From Chloroflexota bacterium (GTDB taxonomy: Bacteria > Chloroflexota > Limnocylindria > Limnocylindrales > CSP1-4), in NCBI GenBank assembly GCA_025355255.1, contig JANYAA010000297.1:1-10897 (forward strand): a stretch of 10,897 bases of DNA. Reading direction: 5' to 3'. Each line of letters starts with the position of its first letter. Position 1 is the first letter of the stretch. Both the position numbers and the translations under genes were made by a program. The notes beneath the pieces are model-generated. The model was not told where the DNA came from, ran no database searches, and saw only the letters and a program-made list of their open reading frames with translations. Below are positions 1 through 6,786 of this stretch, in pieces.

Positions 1-218
1 TGGACGCTGCGCTCGATGAGGCCAACGTGGGCAGGTTTACCGATGCACTGCGCACCCTCTCGAGCCAGACGCAGTTCATCGTGATCACCCACAACCGTGG
101 CACCATCGAGGCGGCCGATGCCCTCTACGGCGTCACCGTCGGCGACGACACGGCGAGCCGCGTGATCAGCCTGCGGCTGGAGGAAGCCCAAGCCATCGCC
201 GAGCACCGCACCGGCTAA
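1..218 (+). CDS. smc: Chromosome segregation protein Smc, C-terminal end (partial)
   Basis: The window opens inside this gene; the readable frame starts at base 3 and ends at TAA 216-218. The 71 visible residues are the tail of the Smc ATPase head. They open with [12 protein letters not shown], the segment just after the Walker B aspartate plus the D-loop of ABC/SMC ATPases. [16 protein letters not shown] follows, with the H-loop histidine, and then the Smc-typical ending [20 protein letters not shown]. In the family, two such heads dimerise around ATP to drive DNA loop formation and chromosome segregation with ScpA and ScpB. The coiled coils, hinge and Walker A lie upstream of the window. 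ftsY begins 12 nt after the stop, so the two are probably cotranscribed, an arrangement common in bacteria. Identity is confident from the conserved head motifs; nothing can be said about the rest of the protein. Confidence 0.93.
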   Translation, partial: DAALDEANVGRFTDALRTLSSQTQFIVITHNRGTIEAADALYGVTVGDDTASRVISLRLEEAQAIAEHRTG

Positions 219-230
219 GGTAGAGGGACG

Positions 231-1301
231 ATGCCGTTCTTTCGCCGACCTGGATCTGCACCCAAGCCAGAACCCGCGCCTGTGCTTGCGCCCGAGCCCG
301 TGTTAGTGGAGGCCGAGCCCGCGCCGCCCGCGCAGCCCGAGCCGGCGCAGCCCGCGTATGCCTGGGGCGTCGACTGGAGCGCAGAGAAGGCGGATGCTGC
401 CCGCCGCGAGCGTGAGCGTGAACAGCTTGAGGCGGGCCTGGAGAAGTCGCGCACCGGCTTTGGCGCCCGGCTCCGCACAGCGTTTGGCCGTGGCGGCACC
501 GCCGACTGGGACGAGATCGAGGAGATCCTGATCACGGGCGATGTGGGGGCAGCGCTCTCGATTGACATTGTCGAGAAGGCTCGCAAGCGGCGCGACCTCG
601 AGCCTGAAGCCGCCGTGCGCGCCGAGCTTGAGGCGATCGTGTCCGGCCGAGGGGCCGGCCCGTGGCTGCCGCAGCCAGCCGCACCAGGGGCGCCTGCCAT
701 CCTGCTGGTCGTCGGCGTCAACGGCACGGGTAAGACCACCACCATCGGCAAGCTGGCTGCCCGCGAGAAGGCCGAGGGCCGGCGCGTGATCCTCGCTGCC
801 GCTGACACGTTCCGGGCGGCCGCCATCGAGCAACTCCGCATCTGGGCCGACCGCGCGGGCACGGAGCTCGTGGCGCACAAGCAGGACGCCGATCCTGCGG
901 CGGTGGTCTTCGACGCGCTCGATGCCGCCATCGCCCGCGGCGCGGATCTGCTGATTGCGGACACAGCCGGCCGCCTCCACACGAAGGCCAACCTCATGGA
1001 TGAGCTGTCGAAGATCCGCCGGATGATCGACAAGCGGCTCCCCGGGGCCATAGTGGAGACGTTCTTCGTCCTCGACGCCACAACCGGCCAGAACGGCCTC
1101 GCCCAGGCGAAGGCGTTCCATGCCGCGGTGGGCCTGACGGGGGTGGTGCTGACAAAGCTTGATTCCACTGCCAAGGGTGGCATCGTGTTCGCCATCGAGC
1201 GGGACCTCGGTGTCCCGGTCAGGTTTGTCGGGGTGGGGGAGCGCGCGGAGGACCTGCTCCCGTTTGACCCGCAGGCGTTTGTCGCGGCGCTGTTCGACTG
1301 A
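231..1301 (+). CDS. ftsY: Signal recognition particle receptor FtsY
   Basis: A 356-residue SRP receptor GTPase that docks Ffh-ribosome complexes at the inner membrane and releases nascent membrane proteins to the translocon. Residues 1-45 form a short Pro/Glu/Ala-rich acidic A region after MPFFRR, a basic start that may touch lipid. Residues 50-140 are the N four-helix bundle. The G domain shows the P-loop GVNGTGKTT (162-170), DTFRAAAIEQL (192-202), DTAGR (244-248), TKLD (308-311) and the closing GVGE (334-337) followed by DLLPFDPQAFVAALF. All GTPase motifs look intact. The ATG at 231 is preceded by a purine-rich AGAGGGA at 222-228, very close to the start, and lies 12 nt after smc. The acidic A region is much shorter than that of E. 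coli FtsY, as in many Gram-positive-type receptors. Identity is very secure. Confidence 0.97.
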   Translation: MPFFRRPGSAPKPEPAPVLAPEPVLVEAEPAPPAQPEPAQPAYAWGVDWSAEKADAARREREREQLEAGLEKSRTGFGARLRTAFGRGGTADWDEIEEILITGDVGAALSIDIVEKARKRRDLEPEAAVRAELEAIVSGRGAGPWLPQPAAPGAPAILLVVGVNGTGKTTTIGKLAAREKAEGRRVILAAADTFRAAAIEQLRIWADRAGTELVAHKQDADPAAVVFDALDAAIARGADLLIADTAGRLHTKANLMDELSKIRRMIDKRLPGAIVETFFVLDATTGQNGLAQAKAFHAAVGLTGVVLTKLDSTAKGGIVFAIERDLGVPVRFVGVGERAEDLLPFDPQAFVAALFD

Positions 1302-1302
1302 C

Positions 1303-1323
1303 GGCGCTCGCCGCCGCAGCGCC
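1303..1323 (+). terminator. Weak hairpin just after ftsY
   Basis: GGCGCT (1303-1308) pairs with AGCGCC (1318-1323) across a 9-nt loop, starting two bases after the ftsY stop. The stem has only six pairs and is followed by CGCCTGCCGATTCTT rather than a clear U-run. It may contribute to ftsY 3'-end formation, but the larger palindrome at 1439-1499 is the stronger candidate. Confidence 0.3.
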
Positions 1324-1336
1324 CGCCTGCCGATTC

Positions 1337-1351
1337 TTCACACCTAGCGAA
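1337..1351 (+). repeat. 15-bp repeat arm, copy 1
   Basis: TTCACACCTAGCGAA at this site is the exact reverse complement of TTCGCTAGGTGTGAA at 1441-1455, and a 12/15 match in direct orientation lies at 1483-1497 (TTCACACAGAACGAA). The perfect pair encloses 89 bp with no recognisable gene. Because 1441-1455 can pair either with this copy or with 1483-1497, the region could form two mutually exclusive structures in RNA. Its function is unknown. Confidence 0.8.
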
Positions 1352-1438
1352 CAGCACCTGACCCGAGAGCGGCAGACCAGCCGGTCCTTTGGCTGCATTC
1401 GTCCGATTGGGTCTTCAACTGCGCCCCGGGGCCATCAG

Positions 1439-1499
1439 ATTTCGCTAGGTGTGAACAGGGGCGGCTTCCCAGCCGCCTTCTGTTCACACAGAACGAAAT
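1439..1499. terminator. 61-nt imperfect palindrome in the convergent gap; candidate bidirectional terminator or REP-like element
   Basis: The base stem ATTTCG/CGAAAT (1439-1444 with 1494-1499) is followed by a 4x4 internal loop. A 10-bp stem comes next (1449-1458 with 1480-1489), then G1459.U1478 with a bulged base and G1460-C1477. GCGGCT/AGCCGC (1461-1466 with 1471-1476) closes a TCCC tetraloop. It sits between the ends of ftsY (+, 1301) and the MFS gene (-, 1530), where one structure could stop transcription from both sides. Neither strand has a good U-run, so intrinsic termination is inferred, not shown. The symmetrical outer arms and the extra arm copy at 1337-1351 also fit a small repetitive palindromic element. 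The pairing is read directly from the sequence; the role is not. Confidence 0.6.
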
Positions 1500-1529
1500 G
1501 TTGCGCTTCGGTCCCGCTCCCCAGAGCGT

Positions 1530-2821
1530 CTAACGGTCCGTTGGGCGCCGCAGCGTCCTGGCAGGCGTTGAAGCAAGGGCAACCGCGCCCAGCAGCGCCC
1601 CAATCGGTGCGAGGAAGGCCGCCCCGCGCAGCCCCACGGCTTCGGCAACCAGCCCGCCGGCGAGCGTCGCAGCGAGTTGTGCCGCAACCGTCGCCACCCG
1701 CACCGTCGCGTTGACTCGGCCGAGGTGGCGGTCCGCCACGCGCGCCTGCCGCACGGACACCGAGGTGACCTCGTAGACGGTGACGGCCGTATCGCCGATC
1801 AACTGCTGGCCAAGGAGCAGCACCATCGCGACCAGCGGCATGCCAACTGGCGCCAGGGGGATCAGGACATTTTGCCCACGGCCGCGACAAGCAGCGCAAC
1901 AAGCGCAACCCGGCCAAACCCGAAACGCGCAACCACGCGTTCAGCCACAAGCGCTCCAAAGAGGGACCCGAACCCGCCCAGCGCGGCGATCACGCCTACG
2001 ACTGCTGGGCTCAGCAGGAGCGTCTCGGTGACAAACAACAGCCAGGTGGCGCCAAAGATGCCCCACATGGCGGCCAGACCCATGGATCCGCCCACCAGGC
2101 CACGCAGAACCGGGTCGTGGGCAACCAGCCGAAGGCCCTCGGTGATCTCGTGCAGGGCCGGCTCGCGGCCGGCCGATGGTGGCGGCGGGGACTCCGGGCG
2201 GCGGATTGATCCCAGCAGCAGCGCCGAGAACACGAAGGACACGGCGTCAATCAGGATGGCGATAGGTGCCGTGAGCAGGTTGACCAGCACGCCCGCGATG
2301 CCGAAGCCGATGAACTCCACGGCGGAGCTAGTGGCCGTGAGCGCACCGTTGGCTCGCATGAGGTCCTCGCGCTCCATGATCGTCGGCAGATACGCCCGGT
2401 CCGCGATGTCGAAGAACGTGGTCAGGACTGCCGCGGCCGCAGCGACTGCGAACACCTGCGGCAGCGAGAGCACCCCCAGCACCGCGGCCGCCGGGATGCT
2501 CCCCAGCAGCAGCGCCCGGCCGAGATCAGCCCAGATCATGACCGGACGCCGGCGCAGGCGGTCCACCCAGGCGCCTGCCACCAGACCCACGAGCAGCGCC
2601 GCAATGAGCTCCGGGCTGCGCAGGATGGCGATGTCGAACGGGCCGGCCTTGAGGGTCAGGATCGCCACGAACGGCAGCGCTATTCGCGTGACGAAGCTGC
2701 CGAACACGGAGACGGTTGCCGCGCACCAGACCCGCATGAAGGCGTCGTTGCGCCGCAGCGCGGCACGCGGGGTCGCATCGTGCGCGGGCGGCGTTGGATC
2801 AAGGAGCGGATCGGCGGTCAC
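1530..2821 (-). pseudogene. MFS drug/metabolite exporter (MFS_3 / DHA3-like), interrupted by a frameshift
   Basis: Read on the minus strand, a GTG at 2821 opens 319 codons ending at a TGA at 1862. A second frame, continuing to a TAG at 1530, carries the rest of the transporter. The first part has hydrophobic helices from about residue 32, the motif-A loop GAWVDRLRRRP (83-93), and FFDIADRAYLPTIMEREDLMRANGAL, typical of MFS_3 exporters. The second part supplies VLIPLAPVGMPLVAMVLLLGQQL and SVRQARVADRHLGRVNATVRV, the usual late-helix region. Joined, they give about 430 aa, a normal 12-TM length. The break lies at the T4 run 1870-1873 (AAAA on the coding strand), where one missing or two extra bases would explain it. 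Start choice is uncertain because no Shine-Dalgarno is visible. Substrate unknown. It sits apart from its neighbours in function and orientation and may have been inserted between ftsY and ffh. Confidence 0.85.
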
Positions 2822-2947
2822 CGGGCGGAGGGCACAGGGCGCCAGCGGAGGGCATGGCGTACACTCCCAACACCTCGGTGTCGCCAGAACCCGCGCACCT
2901 CTCGGTCGGCTGCCGCCGCCCGTGACGTCCTCGTCCGCACAAGGGTC

Positions 2948-2953
2948 TATCGT
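2948..2953 (+). promoter_or_regulatory. Candidate -10 box for leaderless ffh transcription
   Basis: TATCGT fits the TANNNT pattern and lies six bases before the ATG of ffh, the spacing expected when transcription starts at or next to the A of the start codon. No Shine-Dalgarno is visible at normal distance; AAGGG at 2941-2945 is too far away. GTGACG at 2922-2927 resembles a -35 but is 20 nt away. A further box, TACACT at 2860-2865, could give a leadered transcript instead. ffh needs its own promoter because the gene upstream points away from it. Confidence 0.4.
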
Positions 2954-2959
2954 CTCGGC

Positions 2960-4300
2960 ATGTTCGACAGCCTCAGTGATCGCCTCAGGTCAACCCTCGC
3001 AGGGCTGACCGGGCGCGGGCGCGTCACCGAAGCGGACGTGGACGCGGCCATGCGCGAGGTGCGCCTCGCCCTGCTTGAGGCGGAGGTCAACTTCAAGGTG
3101 GTCAAGGACTTTGTCGCGCGCGTCCGCGAACGTGCGGTGGGCGCGGAGATCCTCGGCAGCCTCACGGCGGGCCAGCAGGTCGTCAAGATCGTCCATGAGG
3201 AACTCACCGCGCTCCTCTCGGCTGGCGACCGCACATTCCGCATGCCGGGCATCCTGCCGGTCATCGTGCTGGTGGGTCTGCAAGGCTCCGGCAAGACCAC
3301 CACGGCAGCCAAGCTGGCCCGCTACGTCGCCAAGCAGGGCCGCAACCCGCTGCTGGTAGCCGCGGACCCGTATCGTCCCGCCGCCGCGGATCAGCTGGAG
3401 ACGCTGGGCAAGAGCCTCGGGATCGCCGTCTATCGCGCACCCGTGGGCACGCCCACCGTCCAGATCGCGCGCGACGGCGTTGAACATGCGCGCCGCATCG
3501 GCCGCGACGTGGTGATCATCGACACCGCCGGCCGGCTCACCATTGATGACGCCCTCATGGCGGAGATCCGCGCGGTCTCCGATGCGGTGAAGCCCGCAGA
3601 GACGCTGCTCGTCGTGGACGCGATGACCGGTCAGGAGGCCGTCACCGTGGCGCAGGGGTTTGCCGCAGCGGTCCCGGTCAGCGGCCTCGTCCTCACCAAG
3701 ATCGACGGCGATGCGCGCGGCGGCTCGGCCCTGTCCATCGGCGCCGTCACCGGCATCCCCGTGAAGTTCCTGGGCACAAGCGAGAAGACCGACGGTCTCG
3801 AGGTGTTCTACCCGGACCGGCTGGCCGGCCGGATCCTGGGCATGGGCGACATCCTCTCGCTCGTTGAGCGGGCACAGGAGTCCTTCGACTCGAAGCAGGC
3901 GGCCAAGCTTGAGGAGAAGGTCCGCAAGGCCGGCTTCACGCTGGAAGACATGCTTGACTCGATGCGCCAGATGCAGAAGATGGGCCCGGTTGGGCAGATC
4001 GTCTCGATGATTCCCGGTCTTGGCGGGATGGCCAAGGAGGCGCAGGCTGCCGTGGACCGCGGTGACCTCAAGCGCACCGAGGCGATCATCCTTTCGATGA
4101 CCAAGAAGGAGCGTCGAGACCCGACGATCCTCAACGCGTCGCGCCGGCGGCGGATTGCGGCGGGCTCCGGGACGTCGGTTCCGGAGATCAATCGCCTCGT
4201 CAAGCAGTTTGCCGAGATGCAGAAGATGATGAAGCGGTTCTCGGGGCCGGGGGGCAAGCGGGCCGCAATGAGCGCGATGAACACGATGGGACGTAGATGA
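2960..4300 (+). CDS. ffh: Signal recognition particle protein Ffh (SRP54)
   Basis: This 446-residue GTPase binds 4.5S/SRP RNA and signal sequences emerging from ribosomes and delivers them to FtsY. The N domain spans about 1-95, with MFDSLSDRLRSTLAGLTGRG at the start and the ALLEAEVNFKVVKDF signature. The G domain has GLQGSGKTTT (106-115), DPYRPAAADQL (136-146), DTAGR (188-192) and TKIDGDARGG (246-255). The methionine-rich M domain runs from about 325: FTLEDMLDSMRQMQKMG, a finger loop with IPGL, and the RNA-binding SRRRRIAAGSGTSVPEINRLV segment (394-413). The open frame extends upstream to 2780, but the conserved N terminus begins at the ATG at 2960. Length matches the family. The stop overlaps the next start by ATGA, implying translational coupling to the DUF3352 gene. 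Its receptor ftsY lies 1.7 kb upstream, separated by the broken exporter. Confidence 0.97.
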   Translation: MFDSLSDRLRSTLAGLTGRGRVTEADVDAAMREVRLALLEAEVNFKVVKDFVARVRERAVGAEILGSLTAGQQVVKIVHEELTALLSAGDRTFRMPGILPVIVLVGLQGSGKTTTAAKLARYVAKQGRNPLLVAADPYRPAAADQLETLGKSLGIAVYRAPVGTPTVQIARDGVEHARRIGRDVVIIDTAGRLTIDDALMAEIRAVSDAVKPAETLLVVDAMTGQEAVTVAQGFAAAVPVSGLVLTKIDGDARGGSALSIGAVTGIPVKFLGTSEKTDGLEVFYPDRLAGRILGMGDILSLVERAQESFDSKQAAKLEEKVRKAGFTLEDMLDSMRQMQKMGPVGQIVSMIPGLGGMAKEAQAAVDRGDLKRTEAIILSMTKKERRDPTILNASRRRRIAAGSGTSVPEINRLVKQFAEMQKMMKRFSGPGGKRAAMSAMNTMGRR

Positions 4301-6156
4301 ACGACATGACTGATCTGGGAGAGCCCATTGCGGTCACGGAGGCCGTCGCGGCCGTCCCGGTTGCGGCGTCCGTGCGCGCCCCGGGCGGTGCGCGCAGCCG
4401 CGCCCGCTGGCTGATCGCCCTGGTCGTGGCCGTGCTGGTGCTCGGCCTTGCAGGTGGCGCCACCTTGCTGCTCACCGCGTCAGCCGGTGATGCCGCGGTA
4501 CTCGCCTGGGTCCCCGCCGACAGCACCACGTACGCCGAACTGCGGCTTGACCTGCCCGGCAGCCAACGCACCGAGGTGCCCAAGCTGCTGGCCGCCTTCC
4601 CGGGATTTGCGGATCAGGCCGCGTTCCCCGCCAAGCTGGGCGAGGCCTTCGACCGGCTGATCAAGAGCGCCAGCGGCAGCAAGCACGACTATCAGACGGA
4701 GATCGCCCCATGGTTTGGCGGCGAGCTCGCGGCGGCCAGCGGACCCATTGCGGTCCCGGCTGCCGGCGCCAACCCCAGCGACATCGCCGCCAAGGCACGG
4801 GTGCTGCTGCTTGCCCGCGTCACCGACGCGGCGAAGGCGGAGGCTTGGCTCAACAAGCTGCTCACGGACGCGGGCGCCACCACGGCCACCGAGTCCTACG
4901 GCGGCGTGACCCTCACGATCATCCACGCCCCAGCCACAGCCAGCGGAAACGCCAAGATCACGATGCCGGATGGCGCGTACGCAGTGCTTGGCAGCGTGTT
5001 GGTGGCCGGCGACACGGCGTCCATCCGCGCTGCCGTTGACACGCGTGGCAGCCGCGGCCTCGGCACGGTGGCCGCGTTCCGCGCAGCGGAATCGGCCGTG
5101 GCCGGGGATCGGGTCGCGTTTGCCTGGGCGGACGCTAAGGCGCTGATGGAGCCCGCCGTCTCGGCCGCCTCAGGTGCCGTGAAGGACACGATGCTCACCG
5201 CGCTGCTCCGTGTCGTCCGAGATGGCGCGCCGGCGTGGACCGCGGGCGTCATCCGCGCCGTGGACGGCAACCTCGTCATCGACACCGTCGAACCCAAACC
5301 GGCTACCGGCGCGCAGGCGCCGGCCACCGGCGCCGAGACCGCCCAGCTCGCGAAGCTGGTGCCCGCCGACACGCTCGTCCTGCTGGGCGCGCGGAGTCCC
5401 GGTGCGGCGCTGGCACAGCTCCGGACGCGGCTTGTCGCCGACCCGGCGCTCGCCCCGGCCGTCACGCAGGTGGACCAGGCGCTCGGCGTGGTGGGCGGGT
5501 TTGACGCCGCTACCGGCTGGATTGGCGACACGGGCATCGCCATGACCAACACAAACGGCAAGCCCGCCGTCGGGCTCGTCATTTCCCCAACCGACGCCGC
5601 GGGCGGGAAGCGCCTGCTCACACAGCTCCGGAGCCTCGCCCAGATCGCCGGCGCCGCTGCGAACGTCATCCCCACGTTTGATGACGCGGTGTACGGCGAC
5701 GCGACCGTAACCATCGTGGACATCCCCAACGCCGGCAACGTGCTTCGCCTGCTGCAGGGCAGCACCAGAAGTGCCTGTGGCCCGACCTGCCGCGCTGCGG
5801 TACCCCAGGATACCCACATCACGTTCGCCTACGCGACAACCCCGCAGGTCATCGTGATCGGCAGCGACGCGCAGTTCGTGAAGGCCGTGCTCGACGCCCG
5901 CAGCGGTCCGTCGCTCGCGACGCAGCCCCGCTTCAAAGACCTCCTTGCGAAGGCCGGCGCCAGCACGAGCGGCCTCACCTGGATAGATATCGCCGCAGTG
6001 CGCGAGCTCGTCGCAGCCGCCCTGCCCGCCAGCGCTCGCGCCAGCTATGACGCGGACGTCAAGCCCTATCTCGCGCCCATCGACGGCCTCGTCGCCACCG
6101 GCAGAACCGACGGCGACCTCATCCGCTCGACCATCATCCTGTCCACCAAGCCCTGA
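4297..6156 (+). CDS. Membrane-anchored DUF3352 family protein
   Basis: A 619-residue protein of unknown function. After a non-conserved 34-residue N terminus, RARWLIAL begins one hydrophobic helix (about 37-62). No cleavage site is obvious, so I infer a signal anchor with about 550 residues outside the cytoplasm. The start of the ectodomain matches DUF3352 as I remember it: WVPADSTTYAELRLDLPGSQ (71-90), a segment ending FPGFADQAAFPAKLGEAFDRL, then IAPWFGGELA (136-145). Related secondary structure seems to recur: KLVPADTLVLLGARSPG (353-369) resembles 69-90, suggesting two halves. Two cysteines, C494 and C498 in ACGPTC, are the only ones seen and may form a disulfide. Start ATG 4297 overlaps the ffh stop by four bases. 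Gene order ties it to SRP and ribosome genes, but no catalytic motif is recognisable. Family call is from motif memory, not a search. Confidence 0.75.
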   Translation: MNDMTDLGEPIAVTEAVAAVPVAASVRAPGGARSRARWLIALVVAVLVLGLAGGATLLLTASAGDAAVLAWVPADSTTYAELRLDLPGSQRTEVPKLLAAFPGFADQAAFPAKLGEAFDRLIKSASGSKHDYQTEIAPWFGGELAAASGPIAVPAAGANPSDIAAKARVLLLARVTDAAKAEAWLNKLLTDAGATTATESYGGVTLTIIHAPATASGNAKITMPDGAYAVLGSVLVAGDTASIRAAVDTRGSRGLGTVAAFRAAESAVAGDRVAFAWADAKALMEPAVSAASGAVKDTMLTALLRVVRDGAPAWTAGVIRAVDGNLVIDTVEPKPATGAQAPATGAETAQLAKLVPADTLVLLGARSPGAALAQLRTRLVADPALAPAVTQVDQALGVVGGFDAATGWIGDTGIAMTNTNGKPAVGLVISPTDAAGGKRLLTQLRSLAQIAGAAANVIPTFDDAVYGDATVTIVDIPNAGNVLRLLQGSTRSACGPTCRAAVPQDTHITFAYATTPQVIVIGSDAQFVKAVLDARSGPSLATQPRFKDLLAKAGASTSGLTWIDIAAVRELVAAALPASARASYDADVKPYLAPIDGLVATGRTDGDLIRSTIILSTKP

Positions 6157-6176
6157 CACCCTGTAGGCTCGCCGCT

Positions 6177-6188
6177 GGCGGGCCCGCC
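6177..6188. other. 12-bp perfect palindrome in the rpsP leader
   Basis: GGCGGGCCCGCC reads the same on both strands and lies in the 66-nt gap between the DUF3352 stop and rpsP. It is too symmetrical to make a good RNA loop, and no T-run follows, so it is not a convincing terminator. No credible promoter was found in the gap, so rpsP may be read from upstream. Confidence 0.35.
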
Positions 6189-6222
6189 CAAAGGTTCGCA
6201 GCCACAAGGAGCAGCACCGCAC

Positions 6223-6477
6223 ATGTCCGTCCGCATCCGCCTCACCCGCGTCGGGGCGACCAAGCAGCCGTCATATCGCGTCGTCGTGGCTGACAGCCGC
6301 TCGGCTCGCGACGGCCGCGCCATCGAGACGATCGGCCACTACAACCCCCGCCAGGAGCCCGTCGAGTTCGTTGTCGACGCCGCCAAGGCCAAGGACTGGA
6401 TGTCCAAGGGCGCACAGCCCTCCGACACCGTGGTTCGGCTGTTCAAGCAGGCCGGCATCCTGCCGGGCGGCAAGTAG
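6223..6477 (+). CDS. rpsP: 30S ribosomal protein S16
   Basis: This 84-residue protein is the standard S16 length. It binds 16S rRNA in the body of the 30S subunit early in assembly. The opening [22 protein letters not shown], written here with its first 20 residues plus two, is diagnostic, as are [20 protein letters not shown] and the closing region [20 protein letters not shown]. The ATG at 6223 is preceded by AAGGAG at 6206-6211, 11 nt away, which supports the start. khpA follows after seven bases, the usual rpsP-khpA pair, so the two are almost certainly one transcript. Nothing appears truncated or unusual. Confidence 0.97.
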   Translation: MSVRIRLTRVGATKQPSYRVVVADSRSARDGRAIETIGHYNPRQEPVEFVVDAAKAKDWMSKGAQPSDTVVRLFKQAGILPGGK

Positions 6478-6484
6478 ACACGCG

Positions 6485-6718
6485 ATGGCCGCCGCAGAAC
6501 TTGTTGCCTACGTCGCTAAGTCCCTTGTCGACGATCCCGAGGCCGTGACGGTCGAAGTGGTCGAAGGCGAAGAGGGCACCATCATCGAGCTGCACGTGGC
6601 CGAGTCCGACATGGGCAAGGTCATCGGGCGCAACGGCAGCGTCGCCAAGGCGCTCCGGACGCTGCTCAAGGTGACTGCCGCCCGCAACGGCGAGCCCGTC
6701 AGCCTCGAAATCGTCTGA
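6485..6718 (+). CDS. khpA: KhpA, KH-domain RNA-binding protein
   Basis: A 77-residue single-KH protein (also called YlqC). In Gram-positive bacteria KhpA pairs with KhpB (Jag/EloR) and affects RNA binding and cell elongation. The sequence shows the KH core: EGTIIELHVAESDMGKVIGR (about 30-49) with the GRNG loop (48-51) that grips RNA, then SVAKALRTLLKVTAARNG forming the following helix, and the final strand PVSLEIV. The open frame extends upstream through rpsP, but the ATG at 6485, seven bases after the rpsP stop, gives the normal family length and start MAAAELVAYVAKSLV. A hairpin covers its stop codon (6717-6740). khpB is not in this window. Identity is secure; the physiological role in this organism is inferred from relatives. 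Confidence 0.94.
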   Translation: MAAAELVAYVAKSLVDDPEAVTVEVVEGEEGTIIELHVAESDMGKVIGRNGSVAKALRTLLKVTAARNGEPVSLEIV

Positions 6719-6740
6719 GGGGGCCGTCCACGGCTCCCTC
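6717..6740 (+). terminator. Strong hairpin over the khpA stop codon; possible attenuator before rimM
   Basis: GAGGGGGCCGT (6717-6727) pairs with ACGGCTCCCTC (6730-6740): ten Watson-Crick pairs and one G.U, realistically ten pairs around a TCCA tetraloop. It starts within the TGA of khpA. No U-run follows, so it may be a partial terminator, a processing site or a 3' stabiliser that separates rpsP-khpA from rimM-trmD levels. Confidence 0.5.
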
Positions 6741-6786
6741 GCAGCCTCCCAAGTCCGGCGCTGCCCGCCGGGTCCGCAAGTCAGTC

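Noticed and set aside
215..1357. 380-codon open frame on the minus strand opposite ftsY
   Set aside because: It is a GC-driven shadow of ftsY: Ser/Arg/Ala-rich, with no recognisable domain, while ftsY has every SRP GTPase motif.
1337..1455. Miniature transposon bounded by 15-bp inverted repeats
   Set aside because: No target-site duplication flanks the arms (C1336 and C1456 differ in context) and no second genomic copy is visible here; kept only as a palindrome finding.
1858..1878. Programmed ribosomal frameshift in the MFS gene
   Set aside because: No X-XXY-YYZ heptamer and the A4 run is short; exporters of this family are not known to need frameshifting. Mutation or sequence error is simpler.
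1677..3008. 443-codon plus-strand open frame across the MFS region
   Set aside because: Arg/Ser/Thr/Pro-rich low-complexity translation antisense to clear transporter helices; not a gene.
5773..5790. Thioredoxin-like active site from CGPTC in the DUF3352 protein
   Set aside because: Thioredoxin needs CxxC in a specific fold; this is CxxxC and the surroundings do not resemble thioredoxin.
6153..6169. Promoter for rpsP from CTGACA at 6153 and TAGGCT at 6164
   Set aside because: The two boxes are only five bases apart, and no -10 lies at the correct distance from CTGACA.
5170..6222. Long minus-strand frames (308 and 350 codons) opposite the DUF3352 gene
   Set aside because: Compositionally biased shadows; the plus strand has the membrane anchor and family motifs.
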